DNA from: Bacillota bacterium
GTDB lineage: Bacteria; Bacillota; Bacilli; Bacillales; Cytobacillaceae
Direction: 5' to 3'
Length of the DNA stretch: 16,706 bases
Assembly: GCA_030705745.1 (NCBI GenBank)
Contig: JAUZPT010000024.1
Coordinates: 1 to 16,706, forward strand
Shown: piece after piece, positions 6,812-13,682 of the stretch
How the letters are laid out: the number at the start of each line of letters is the position of its first letter
Position numbering within the stretch: position 1 is the stretch's first letter
The notes under the pieces: generated by a model
What the model saw: the letters and a program-made list of their open reading frames with translations, nothing else
What the model was told of the DNA's origin: nothing
The model's database searches: none
Position numbers and translations under genes: made by a program

Positions 6812-7541
6812 AGTAGAATTTCTTCCATTCATTCAAGAAAGATGCAGTGTCTAGGTTCGGATGTTCGAGTACATCGGATGTAAGGCCGCTCTGTTTAATT
6901 TGTCCGTCAAGCATGATTGCAAGCGTTGTCGTTAAATATCGTATTTCTGCCAGGTCATGACTGACAAAGACAGTGGTCGTGTTGGATTTGGCAGCAATGT
7001 GTTTAAAGTCTTCCATTAATTTAATCTTGGTAGGAAAATCGAGTGCTGAAAATGGTTCGTCGAGGAAGAGGATGTCTGGACCAACAGCCATTGCACGTGC
7101 CAGATTGACCCTCTGTGCTTCCCCCCCAGAAAGGGTGAGTGCATTTTTTTGGGCTAAATGGCTGATTTTGAATGTTTCCATCCAATAATCGACTTTTTTC
7201 TTTATTTCTTTTTTTGGAACTTTTCTCAGCTTCAAACCGAGTGCAATATTTTGAAAAACCGTTCCATCCAGCAAAAGAGATTGCTGCAGGGCAATTGAGA
7301 ATTTTCTGCGCGTTTCCAGCGAAATGGTGCTGGCTGATAATTCTTTACCAAGATAAGAAAGTACCCCGCTGCTGTGGCACTCAAGAAATGCCAGGAGCTT
7401 TAGGAGAGTGCTTTTTCCAGCACCATTTGGCCCCATTACTCCTAAAAATTCACCCTGAACGATTTGTAAATCAGGTATATTCAATATTATTTTTTTTTCA
7501 ATTTGAAGTTTGACTTCATTTAACTTTAATAAAGTGTTCAT
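6810..7541 (-). CDS. tupC: Tungstate ABC transporter ATP-binding protein
   Basis: This is a 243-residue ABC ATPase. Walker A is GPNGAGKST (37-45), with Q-loop glutamines near 86-87, signature LSGGE (137-141), Walker B ILFLDEP (157-163) with catalytic Glu162, and the switch His195 (VSHD). It powers the importer formed with the permease and binding protein next to it. Its ATG overlaps the permease stop by 4 bp (ATGA), so translation is coupled, with AAGGAAG just upstream. Specificity for tungstate rests on the neighbouring TupA-type binding protein, since the ATPase alone does not show it. Length and motifs are intact. Confidence 0.9.
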   Translation of the reverse strand: MNTLLKLNEVKLQIEKKIILNIPDLQIVQGEFLGVMGPNGAGKSTLLKLLAFLECHSSGVLSYLGKELSASTISLETRRKFSIALQQSLLLDGTVFQNIALGLKLRKVPKKEIKKKVDYWMETFKISHLAQKNALTLSGGEAQRVNLARAMAVGPDILFLDEPFSALDFPTKIKLMEDFKHIAAKSNTTTVFVSHDLAEIRYLTTTLAIMLDGQIKQSGLTSDVLEHPNLDTASFLNEWKKFY

Positions 7542-8236
7542 GCATTTCGCTTCCTTTGCTGGAGAAACGTTATGGATCCGGTAATTAGAAAAGCAGCAGA
7601 CATCAGAATGAATGAAAGAGCCAAGGCGATATCAAAATTGCCTTTAGAAACTTCCATCACAATGGAAGTAGTTAAAATTCTCGTATCCCCCTGAATGTTT
7701 CCGCCAACCATCATCGCTGCACCAACCTCAGCGATAATCCTTCCAAGTCCAGCAATGATGGCAGCGAAAATGCCAATTTTTGTTTCTTTTAAAAGAATGA
7801 ACAATGTTTGTGTTCTTGTGGCACCCAATGCCTTGATTTGTAAAAGTAACTTGTCACTAATCTGCTGGAAAGTGGAACAAGTTAACCCGACAATGATCGG
7901 AAGTGAAACGATAAATTGCGCCATGATAATAGCGGTTGGAGTATAAAGAAGGGAGAATTGTCCGAGAGGGCCTGACCTCCACAAAAGGAGGGTAATCCAA
8001 AGCCCGGCCACTACAGGAGGCAATCCCATGCCGAGATTGATGAACGTAAGTAACAAGCGGCGCCCTTTAAACTTTGAAAGTCCAAGTACCATTCCGAGTG
8101 GCAATCCAAGAAGTGTACTGAAGAAAATGGAGGTCAGTGATACCTTTGCTGTAAGCGTTGCGATGGTGATGATTTCATTGTCACCCGAACGCAACATTGC
8201 TAGTGCCTTTAAAAGTCCATCTACTAAAAGATTCAT
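7538..8236 (-). CDS. tupB: Tungstate ABC transporter permease
   Basis: This is a 232-residue membrane protein with about five or six hydrophobic helices. It carries the cytoplasmic coupling loop of binding-protein-dependent permeases (region ALGATRTQTLFILLKET, 136-152), followed by the conserved stretch IIAEVGAAMMVGGNI. Its opening, a short N-terminus followed by GD at 18-19, is typical of TupB rather than ModB, as is the small size. It dimerises to form the channel served by TupC. The ribosome binding site is only moderate (GGGG five bases before the ATG). It is second in the tupA-B-C operon, 78 bp after tupA with a small hairpin between. Confidence 0.88.
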   Translation of the reverse strand: MNLLVDGLLKALAMLRSGDNEIITIATLTAKVSLTSIFFSTLLGLPLGMVLGLSKFKGRRLLLTFINLGMGLPPVVAGLWITLLLWRSGPLGQFSLLYTPTAIIMAQFIVSLPIIVGLTCSTFQQISDKLLLQIKALGATRTQTLFILLKETKIGIFAAIIAGLGRIIAEVGAAMMVGGNIQGDTRILTTSIVMEVSKGNFDIALALSFILMSAAFLITGSITFLQQRKRNA

Positions 8237-8265
8237 AGTGACCCCATGCCTTCATATCAGAAATT

Positions 8266-8281
8266 TCCCTTGCAAAAGGGA
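8266..8281. other. Stem-loop between tupA and tupB
   Basis: TCCCTT (8266-8271) and AAGGGA (8276-8281) form a perfect 6-bp stem around a GCAA (or UUGC) loop in the 78-bp gap. No T tract follows on the minus strand, so it is not a classic terminator. Such hairpins often stabilise the upstream binding-protein message, which would raise TupA over TupBC. Confidence 0.35.
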
Positions 8282-8314
8282 GCGTTAATGTTGTTATAAG
8301 ATATAATAGTGTCC

Positions 8315-9166
8315 CTACTCTGTGTATTTAATAAATAATGCCTGGCCGTATTCTTTTTTGCCGAAGTTTCCGATGATAGTTTGCGTTTTTTTGCTCACCA
8401 TGAAATCGACGAACTTTTTGGCATCCTTACTGTTTATCATTTTGTGTTTAGCAGGATTTACTTGCATAACATGATAAATATTCATTAAATCCTTGCCGCC
8501 TTCAATGATAATCTTCATGCCGCCAAGCTTCTTTTTTTGAGAAAGAAAAGTTCCTCGGTCAGTCAGAACATACGCTTTTTTCTGTGCAGCAATTTGCAAG
8601 GTTGCACCCATGCCTTGTCCGGTTGAAATATAAGAAGCGCCGGAAGGTTTGATGTTAAGTGATTGCCAAATTGACTTTTCTTTTTTGTCTGTGCCTGAAT
8701 CGTCCCCTCTGGACACAAAGGTTTTTTTCGCGGTGTACATTTTTTTAAATGCGGTCTTAATATCGCTGCCAGAAAGGTGGGCAGGATTTGATGAAGGTCC
8801 GACTAAAATAAAATCATTGTACATTACACGTTTTCGATTGATGACATCTTTGCTGTCAACAAGAGGCTGTTCGGACTGTGGCGCATGAACAAGGAGAACA
8901 TCAGCTTCCCCCTTTTGGCCAAGAGCCAGTGCTTGTCCAGTTCCTACTGCGATGGTTTTAACTTTTACATTATTTTCTTTTTCGAACATTGGAATTAATA
9001 CATCAAGCAAACCGGTATCCTGCGTGCTTGTTGTCGTAGCCAAAATTAGGCTTGTCTGCTTTGATGAGGATGTTGCGGAAGCCTTTTGGCTGAATAACTG
9101 TCCGGAAGTAAAGAAAGCCATTAAAACCAACGCCATTACTACTGATAAAAAACGATTTTTTACCAT
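8315..9166 (-). CDS. tupA: Tungstate ABC transporter substrate-binding protein
   Basis: This is a 283-residue exported oxyanion-binding protein. Residues 1-32 form a signal peptide, with a likely cut after ASA. Family motifs follow in order: TTTSTQDTGLL (44-54), VGTGQALALGQKGEADVLLVHA (from 74), MYNDFILVGP (115-124), SRGDDSGTD (152-160) and a GMGATLQIAAQKKAY region ending in LTDRGTF (201-207). This set marks the TupA type rather than ModA. The protein has no cysteine at all, so there is no lipobox, although Gram-positive binding proteins are normally lipoproteins. GGGGGA lies six bases before the ATG. It is the first gene of the tup operon. Tungstate over molybdate is inferred from the family. 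Confidence 0.9.
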   Translation of the reverse strand: MVKNRFLSVVMALVLMAFFTSGQLFSQKASATSSSKQTSLILATTTSTQDTGLLDVLIPMFEKENNVKVKTIAVGTGQALALGQKGEADVLLVHAPQSEQPLVDSKDVINRKRVMYNDFILVGPSSNPAHLSGSDIKTAFKKMYTAKKTFVSRGDDSGTDKKEKSIWQSLNIKPSGASYISTGQGMGATLQIAAQKKAYVLTDRGTFLSQKKKLGGMKIIIEGGKDLMNIYHVMQVNPAKHKMINSKDAKKFVDFMVSKKTQTIIGNFGKKEYGQALFIKYTE

Positions 9167-9226
9167 GTTTATTCCCCCGAATTAATAGTTTGGCTAGTAG
9201 GTCTAAGAGGTTTGTCTGCTTCGTTA

Positions 9227-9255
9227 AATATATTACATAATAAATTCTGAAACAA
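9227..9255 (-). promoter_or_regulatory. Promoter of the tupABC operon
   Basis: On the minus strand: TTGTTT (complement 9250-9255), a 17-bp spacer and TATATT (complement 9227-9232), about 60 bp before the tupA start. The match is reasonable but not perfect. Confidence 0.5.
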
Positions 9256-9256
9256 G

Positions 9257-9285
9257 ACAATAGTCTAAACAATCTATTAATTGTT
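9257..9285. promoter_or_regulatory. ACAAT repeats / AACAAT-N6-ATTGTT dyad upstream of the tup promoter
   Basis: ACAAT occurs at 9257-9261 and 9269-9273, with the inverse ATTGT at 9280-9284. The last two form the dyad AACAAT-N6-ATTGTT (9268-9285). The group lies directly upstream of the predicted -35 and may be an operator. It is not a sequence I can assign to a known metal-oxyanion regulator. Confidence 0.35.
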
Positions 9286-9308
9286 CAGGGAATTGATTTT
9301 CAAAACAA

Positions 9309-9346
9309 AAAGACACCGACCTCTTACGCGAGATTGCGGTGTCTTT
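9309..9346 (-). terminator. Terminator of uppP
   Basis: AAAGACACCG (9309-9318) pairs perfectly with CGGTGTCTTT (9337-9346). Read leftward, the stem ends in TTTTT-G-TTTT. It lies just past the uppP stop and separates uppP from tupA. Confidence 0.8.
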
Positions 9347-9349
9347 GGA

Positions 9350-10132
9350 TCAAAATTTTCCAGTTAACTGAAAAAAAAGAACGGTGAAACCGAGAAGCCA
9401 CACATAGATGGCAAAGGGTTTTAAGGAGTGTTGCTTCAAAAATCCAATCATCCATCTAACGGCAAGGTAGCCGAAGAAAGCTGAAGCCGTTATACCAACG
9501 AGTAAAGCTGATAACGATATTTTTTCGCCAGCGCCTGAAAATAATTCGAAGGATTGAAGCACGATTGCACCTGCAATCGCGGGTGTTGATAACAGAAAAG
9601 AAAAGTAGGCGGCAGTTTCCCTGTCGAGTTTTCGCCACAGGGCTGCGACGATTGTCATGCCGGATCTTGAAATTGCAGGAAATATGGCAGCTGCCTGGAA
9701 CGTGCCGATAATGAAAGCGTCTTTGAAGCTAATATCATCCATTTTTTTATGGCCATTCTTCATTGAATCGGCAAACCAAAGGAAAATGCCGGTCACAATA
9801 AATTCCCAGCCAATGGTCACGCCTGTTTTTGAAATTTCTTCGAATAAATCCTTGAAAAGCAAGCCGATGATGACTGCTGGAATCGTTCCGATGATTAAAA
9901 GGAAAGTTAATTTGCTTAATGGATTTTTCATTATTTTAATAAATTCATGTTTGTAAAATAGGACTACCGCAATAAGCGTTCCGATATGGAGCATGGTATC
10001 GAGCAAAAGACCAGCTTTCTGCAAATGAAATAAGTTTCTTCCTAAATAAAGATGGCCGGTGCTGCTTATTGGTAAAAATTCGGTAAGTCCTTGAATGATT
10101 CCGAGTATAAGTGCTTCCATTTTTGTCAGCAT
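9350..10132 (-). CDS. uppP: Undecaprenyl-diphosphatase (UppP/BacA family)
   Basis: This is a 260-residue integral membrane enzyme that removes a phosphate from undecaprenyl diphosphate, recycling the lipid carrier for peptidoglycan and other wall polymers. Overproduction of this family gives bacitracin resistance. The signature QGLTEFLPISSTGHL (14-28) holds the (E/Q)xxxE motif with Glu18, Ser23-Ser24 and His27. The second active-site segment, FPAISRSGMT (151-160), contains Arg156; the usual PG is PA here. About eight hydrophobic segments are visible. The start has GAGG seven bases upstream; a second ATG four codons in is the alternative. It is monocistronic, facing away from the next gene. 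A near-match to the WalR consensus lies upstream (10218-10234). Confidence 0.93.
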   Translation of the reverse strand: MLTKMEALILGIIQGLTEFLPISSTGHLYLGRNLFHLQKAGLLLDTMLHIGTLIAVVLFYKHEFIKIMKNPLSKLTFLLIIGTIPAVIIGLLFKDLFEEISKTGVTIGWEFIVTGIFLWFADSMKNGHKKMDDISFKDAFIIGTFQAAAIFPAISRSGMTIVAALWRKLDRETAAYFSFLLSTPAIAGAIVLQSFELFSGAGEKISLSALLVGITASAFFGYLAVRWMIGFLKQHSLKPFAIYVWLLGFTVLFFQLTGKF

Positions 10133-10217
10133 GCAATTACCTCACTTATAATAAAATAAAATTCTCATTCCCTTTTTGATACGAGCATTATTAACGAAAT
10201 CGTAGGGGAACGCGTGT

Positions 10218-10234
10218 ATTAAAGCTTGTTTACA
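10218..10234 (-). promoter_or_regulatory. Near-match WalR box upstream of uppP
   Basis: On the minus strand the bases read TGTAAA-CAAGC-TTTAAT, which is 11 of 12 positions of TGTWAH-N5-TGTWAH. It is about 85 bp upstream of the uppP start. A match this good can occur by chance in AT-rich DNA, and no clear uppP promoter is visible to anchor it. Confidence 0.25.
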
Positions 10235-10370
10235 TCTATTTTATTGCGAGGATTTTAAAAAAAGTCCATAAATGGAAAGTTCATAAACAGAAGCCGTTTT
10301 GGATGAACGTAAGTGGGAATGGTACCAAAAAAATATACGAATAGAAGTTGAGGTGGGAGGAGTGGTGCAA

Positions 10371-11171
10371 GTGAAAAACCGATTTCTTTTGTTTAACACA
10401 TCCATAGGGGTAAAAAAGCCTGAAAGTATTAAAAATAAACAACAAGCCTGTCCTTTTTGCGATAGAGAGCAATTAACGGGAATCCTTGCTGAAGAAGGAT
10501 CCATCATGCTATTGAAAAATAAGTTTCCTGTGCTGGAAAACGCATTCCAAACAGTGTTGATTGAAACGGACGAGTGCGAAGAGGAATTTTCGGATTATAA
10601 AGAGGAGCATGTACATACTCTTTTGCAATTTGGAATCAAACACTGGCTTGACATGGAGAGGAGCGGAGAATATGAATCGGTCATTTTTTTCAAGAATCAT
10701 GGTCCGCTTTCGGGTGGTACGATTGCCCATCCTCATATGCAAATTATTGGGTTGAATGATATTGATTACACAGAGAATATAGATGAAGAGATCTTTCAAG
10801 GATTTATGCTAGCGGAGATTAACGGTGTCGAGTTTACACTATCGACGAGTCCGAGAATCGGCTTTTACGAGCTGAATGTGCAAATGTCCCATTACACGTA
10901 TAAAGAAGAATTTGGCCGGTTTGTACAGGTCGCTGTGCACTATTTATTAAATCACTTTCCGTTCAAGTGCAGCAGCTACAACATTTTCTTCCATCATATC
11001 AACCAGAAAGTGTATGCCAAAATTGTCCCTCGATTCGTGACAACACCGCTTTACATCGGATATAGCATCCCGCAAATACCGAATAATTTGGAGTGGATGT
11101 CACGACAAATCAGAAGCATTTATTTTAAGGAAGGTACTGATCTCCTAACACAAGAACAAAATAAGGAATGA
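10371..11171 (+). CDS. DUF4931-type, GalT/HIT-like protein of unknown function
   Basis: This is a 266-residue soluble protein. It has a zinc-type CPFC pair (Cys27, Cys30), a His110 in KNHG, and HPHMQ (His120, His122, Gln124). It thus keeps the layout of galactose-1-phosphate uridylyltransferase, where the middle His of HPHxQ takes the nucleotidyl group and two Cys plus two His bind zinc. It is shorter and otherwise divergent from GalT, and fits the Bacillus DUF4931 family; that name is from memory. A role in nucleotidyl transfer or hydrolysis is inference. I chose the GTG at 10371, with GGAGG (10356-10360) ten bases upstream, over the longer TTG start at 10299, which has no ribosome site. No galactose genes lie nearby. 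Confidence 0.75.
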   Translation: MKNRFLLFNTSIGVKKPESIKNKQQACPFCDREQLTGILAEEGSIMLLKNKFPVLENAFQTVLIETDECEEEFSDYKEEHVHTLLQFGIKHWLDMERSGEYESVIFFKNHGPLSGGTIAHPHMQIIGLNDIDYTENIDEEIFQGFMLAEINGVEFTLSTSPRIGFYELNVQMSHYTYKEEFGRFVQVAVHYLLNHFPFKCSSYNIFFHHINQKVYAKIVPRFVTTPLYIGYSIPQIPNNLEWMSRQIRSIYFKEGTDLLTQEQNKE

Positions 11172-11207
11172 CGTTTTTAATATCAGCAGAATTTAAATCT
11201 TTGAAGG

Positions 11208-11256
11208 TAAGCCGATGTCTGGCTCCAACGCAAACGGGTGCTTGCGCTTTTCTTGT
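11208..11256 (+). terminator. Weak hairpin after the DUF4931 gene, probably a decayed repeat
   Basis: CGCAA (11229-11233) and TTGCG (11242-11246) form a 5-bp stem followed by CTTTTCTTG, a weak terminator candidate. The GC-rich run around it resembles the tail of a common Bacillus intergenic repeat that ends in GCGCTTGCGCTTTT-like sequence, but this is recall, not an alignment. Confidence 0.35.
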
Positions 11257-11281
11257 AAATATCACCAATCTGTTTTAGAAG

Positions 11282-11310
11282 TTGTGATTTGTTCAATTTA
11301 AAAATATAAT
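11282..11310 (+). promoter_or_regulatory. Sigma-A type promoter of the rodA-like gene
   Basis: TTGTGA (11282-11287), a 17-bp spacer and a consensus TATAAT (11305-11310). This gives a leader of about 45 nt before the ATG at 11364. Confidence 0.65.
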
Positions 11311-11363
11311 GGAGTATTGTACAGGTCCCTTTTTGGTTCTTGATAAAAGGAGAATGAAAATAT

Positions 11364-12536
11364 ATGACTTCGAATATTAACAAAACTTCCAAAATCGATT
11401 ATACTCTTGTCTTTATTTTAATGCTGTTTTTTGTGGCCAGTTGCCTGTGTATTTACAGTGCGCAGCAAACAGGACAATACAAAGAGAACTTTTTAATGAA
11501 ACAAATTATCTGGTATGGAATCGGAACTGCTATGATTGCGGGAGTCATTTCGCTTGATTCAGATCAGCTAAAAAAAATAACCTGGTATGCTTATGGATTC
11601 GGGCTATTTATGCTCCTCGCCGTAGTTGTTTCCCCAGCCAGCATTGCTCCGACCATCAATGGTGCCAAAAGCTGGTTTAAAGTGCCTGCGATGGGATCGT
11701 TACAGCCTTCAGAATTTGTAAAGGTTTTTATCATCCTGGCTCTTGCAAAGGTGATCGATGACCATCACATAAAAAATCCGGTAAAAACAATTCAAACGGA
11801 TCTTTGGCTGTTAGGGAAGCTCTTAATTGTCACACTTGTGCCCGTCATGCTTGTGATGCTGCAGCCGGATTTAGGAACCTCTCTCGTGTTTATTGCGATT
11901 CTCCTCGGAATGATCTTTATTTCCGGTATCTCGTGGAAAGTACTAGTTCCGATTTTTTCTTTTGGGGGACTTCTGATTGCGGTTATTTTTTACTTTATTT
12001 TAGTGAGTCCGGATATTTTAGAAAAATATTTGGGTGTAAAACAATATCAATTTGGCCGGATTTATTCCTGGCTCGATCCGTATAATTATCAAAGCTCAAC
12101 CGGCTTCCAGCTGACACGATCAATGCTTGCGATCGGGTCAGGAGAAACCGGTGGAAAAGGGTACGGACATAGGGATATTTATTTGCCTGAAAGCCAAACG
12201 GATTTTATTTTCACCGTAATCGGTGAGGAATTTGGCTTTATTGGGTCTAGCATCCTCGTAAGCCTCTTCTTCCTGCTGATTTACCATATTACAAAAGTGG
12301 GCATGGAGACAAAAAATAATTTTTATACGTATCTTTGTGTCGGCATGATCAGCTTTATTACTTTTCACGTCTTCCAAAATATTGGCATGACGATTGGATT
12401 ATTGCCGATTACAGGTATTCCGCTGCCCTTTATAAGCTATGGAGGCAGTTCTCTGATGGGGAATATGCTTGGCATAGGATTGATCTTTTCGATCCGGTAT
12501 CACTATAAAAAGTACATGTTTTCAACGTCCTCATAA
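11364..12536 (+). CDS. rodA: RodA/FtsW/SpoVE-family peptidoglycan glycosyltransferase (RodA type)
   Basis: This is a 390-residue SEDS membrane protein with about ten hydrophobic helices. It polymerises lipid II into glycan strands, normally with a class B penicillin-binding protein. Conserved stretches are NGAKSWFKV (99-107, with Trp104), QPSEFVK (114-120), QPDLGTS (167-173), GHRDIYLPESQTDFIF (268-283) and ISYGGSS (357-363). Asp280 in ESQTDF matches the essential catalytic aspartate of this family. LQPSEFVKVFIILALAK and the PESQTDFIF loop favour RodA over FtsW or SpoVE. AAAGGAGA lies about 12 nt before the ATG. It has its own promoter and terminator and no penicillin-binding-protein gene beside it, so it may be the main RodA or an extra copy. 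Confidence 0.88.
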   Translation: MTSNINKTSKIDYTLVFILMLFFVASCLCIYSAQQTGQYKENFLMKQIIWYGIGTAMIAGVISLDSDQLKKITWYAYGFGLFMLLAVVVSPASIAPTINGAKSWFKVPAMGSLQPSEFVKVFIILALAKVIDDHHIKNPVKTIQTDLWLLGKLLIVTLVPVMLVMLQPDLGTSLVFIAILLGMIFISGISWKVLVPIFSFGGLLIAVIFYFILVSPDILEKYLGVKQYQFGRIYSWLDPYNYQSSTGFQLTRSMLAIGSGETGGKGYGHRDIYLPESQTDFIFTVIGEEFGFIGSSILVSLFFLLIYHITKVGMETKNNFYTYLCVGMISFITFHVFQNIGMTIGLLPITGIPLPFISYGGSSLMGNMLGIGLIFSIRYHYKKYMFSTSS

Positions 12537-12560
12537 AAAGGTAATAACAATCTAACTGAA

Positions 12561-12600
12561 AAGAGGCTGACTCGAAACCAAAGAGTCAGCCTCTTTTTTA
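12561..12600. terminator. Bidirectional terminator between rodA and the ger operon
   Basis: AAGAGGCTGACTC (12561-12573) pairs perfectly with GAGTCAGCCTCTT (12583-12595), followed rightward by six T. Leftward it ends in TTTT followed by CAG, which is weaker. It serves the convergent genes ending at 12536 and 12618. Confidence 0.88.
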
Positions 12601-12617
12601 TAACGTAATAAATAACA

Positions 12618-13682
12618 TTATTCGATTACTCCAGATTCTGTGATGGTAACATCCGCCTTTATATTTACCTTGAGTTTCGGATAATCTTCACGCCACCATT
12701 TTTTTATATCGAAATTCCTCGTCTTGCTTTTTACAAAATGTCCTAAACCTATCGGATCAATTTTTTGTTTTTGAAATCTTTCAGTCATCTGCATGCACTC
12801 TCTTTCAACATCTTTTTTAAATTTCTTTTCAATTTCTCCGACTTCTTTTTTAGTTACTTTATTCCCGGAAAATTCATTAAGAATGGCGTTGATTTTTAAG
12901 GTGATGTCGACTTCATTGCGAGGGCTTCTTGAAAGTTTAAAATCATTTTTAGATTGGACGCTTTGAATGGCCGCTATTTCCTTACCGATTTTTACTTCTG
13001 TTGTGCCCTCGCTATAGTTATCAACGAGAAGCTTAAAAAAGAACATTTTATTGCCAGGTATCGTATCGACGACTTTTCCGTATTTGAAAAGGCTTATACC
13101 GCTAATCATGATTTGGTTTTTACCCTTTTTCTTAAGCTGTGGAAGATAGCTTGTTTTGCCTATTTGATAAAAATCGGATAAAAATAGCTGCAAATTCGTT
13201 TTTGGGACGTCCTTTGTTAGCATATTATGTCGTATTAAGTTCGAAATAAAAATTGCCGTACCCCTGTTTCCATAGTTCCCCTGGATAATTTTCTTGGATT
13301 CACCATCTACAACAGCAAGGTAAAGGCCTGCTCCGACACTTGGATCGCGCTGAAAGGAATCGATCAAATCCAAAATGCCTCTTTCACTTAATTCTTTTCC
13401 AAAGAGAACCACTTCAAGACTGCCTGTAACAATCGGATCGGGTGATTGCCTCTGTACATCATTTAAAAAGTCCCTGCTCAACTTGGACGAGGCGGTAAAC
13501 GTTTTATTATCCACGGATTTATCTGGTTGATAGACGGGCACTAAAGCAGTTCCGCGAATCTTTTCCTTCACTAAATCATATCCTACGCCTGTTTCCAGAT
13601 TGACATCATCTAAAATTTCCTTTTGAACACATCCGCACAACAATAGTGCCGCTATAAAAAATGAAATAATGATTTTCTTCAT
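12618..13682 (-). CDS. GerC-family spore germination lipoprotein (Ger(x)C)
   Basis: This is a 354-residue lipoprotein, the C subunit of a nutrient germinant receptor in the spore inner membrane. The signal peptide ends in the lipobox LCGC with Cys18 as the lipidated residue. The body is hydrophilic and shows the family start VNLETGVGYDL and the C-terminal region with DPIGLGHF and WW..DYP typical of GerAC-like proteins. Its ATG overlaps the gerB-like stop by 4 bp (ATGA), with a GAAGGTG ribosome site inside that gene, so expression is coupled. The length is normal. Which germinant the receptor reads cannot be told from this subunit. Confidence 0.92.
   Translation of the reverse strand: MKKIIISFFIAALLLCGCVQKEILDDVNLETGVGYDLVKEKIRGTALVPVYQPDKSVDNKTFTASSKLSRDFLNDVQRQSPDPIVTGSLEVVLFGKELSERGILDLIDSFQRDPSVGAGLYLAVVDGESKKIIQGNYGNRGTAIFISNLIRHNMLTKDVPKTNLQLFLSDFYQIGKTSYLPQLKKKGKNQIMISGISLFKYGKVVDTIPGNKMFFFKLLVDNYSEGTTEVKIGKEIAAIQSVQSKNDFKLSRSPRNEVDITLKINAILNEFSGNKVTKKEVGEIEKKFKKDVERECMQMTERFQKQKIDPIGLGHFVKSKTRNFDIKKWWREDYPKLKVNIKADVTITESGVIE

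Noticed and set aside
6810..9166. Molybdate ModABC transporter
   Set aside because: The binding-protein motifs (TTTSTQDTG, SRGDDSGTD, GMGATLQIA) and the permease type are those of TupA/TupB rather than ModA/ModB. Molybdate uptake as a side activity is not excluded.
9003..9272. Extra open frame overlapping tupA and its promoter on the same strand
   Set aside because: It lies in another frame across the tupA signal peptide and promoter and resembles no protein family.
10299..10370. TTG start for the DUF4931-type protein
   Set aside because: No ribosome site precedes it, and the extra 24 residues include the GGAGG of the better GTG start at 10371.
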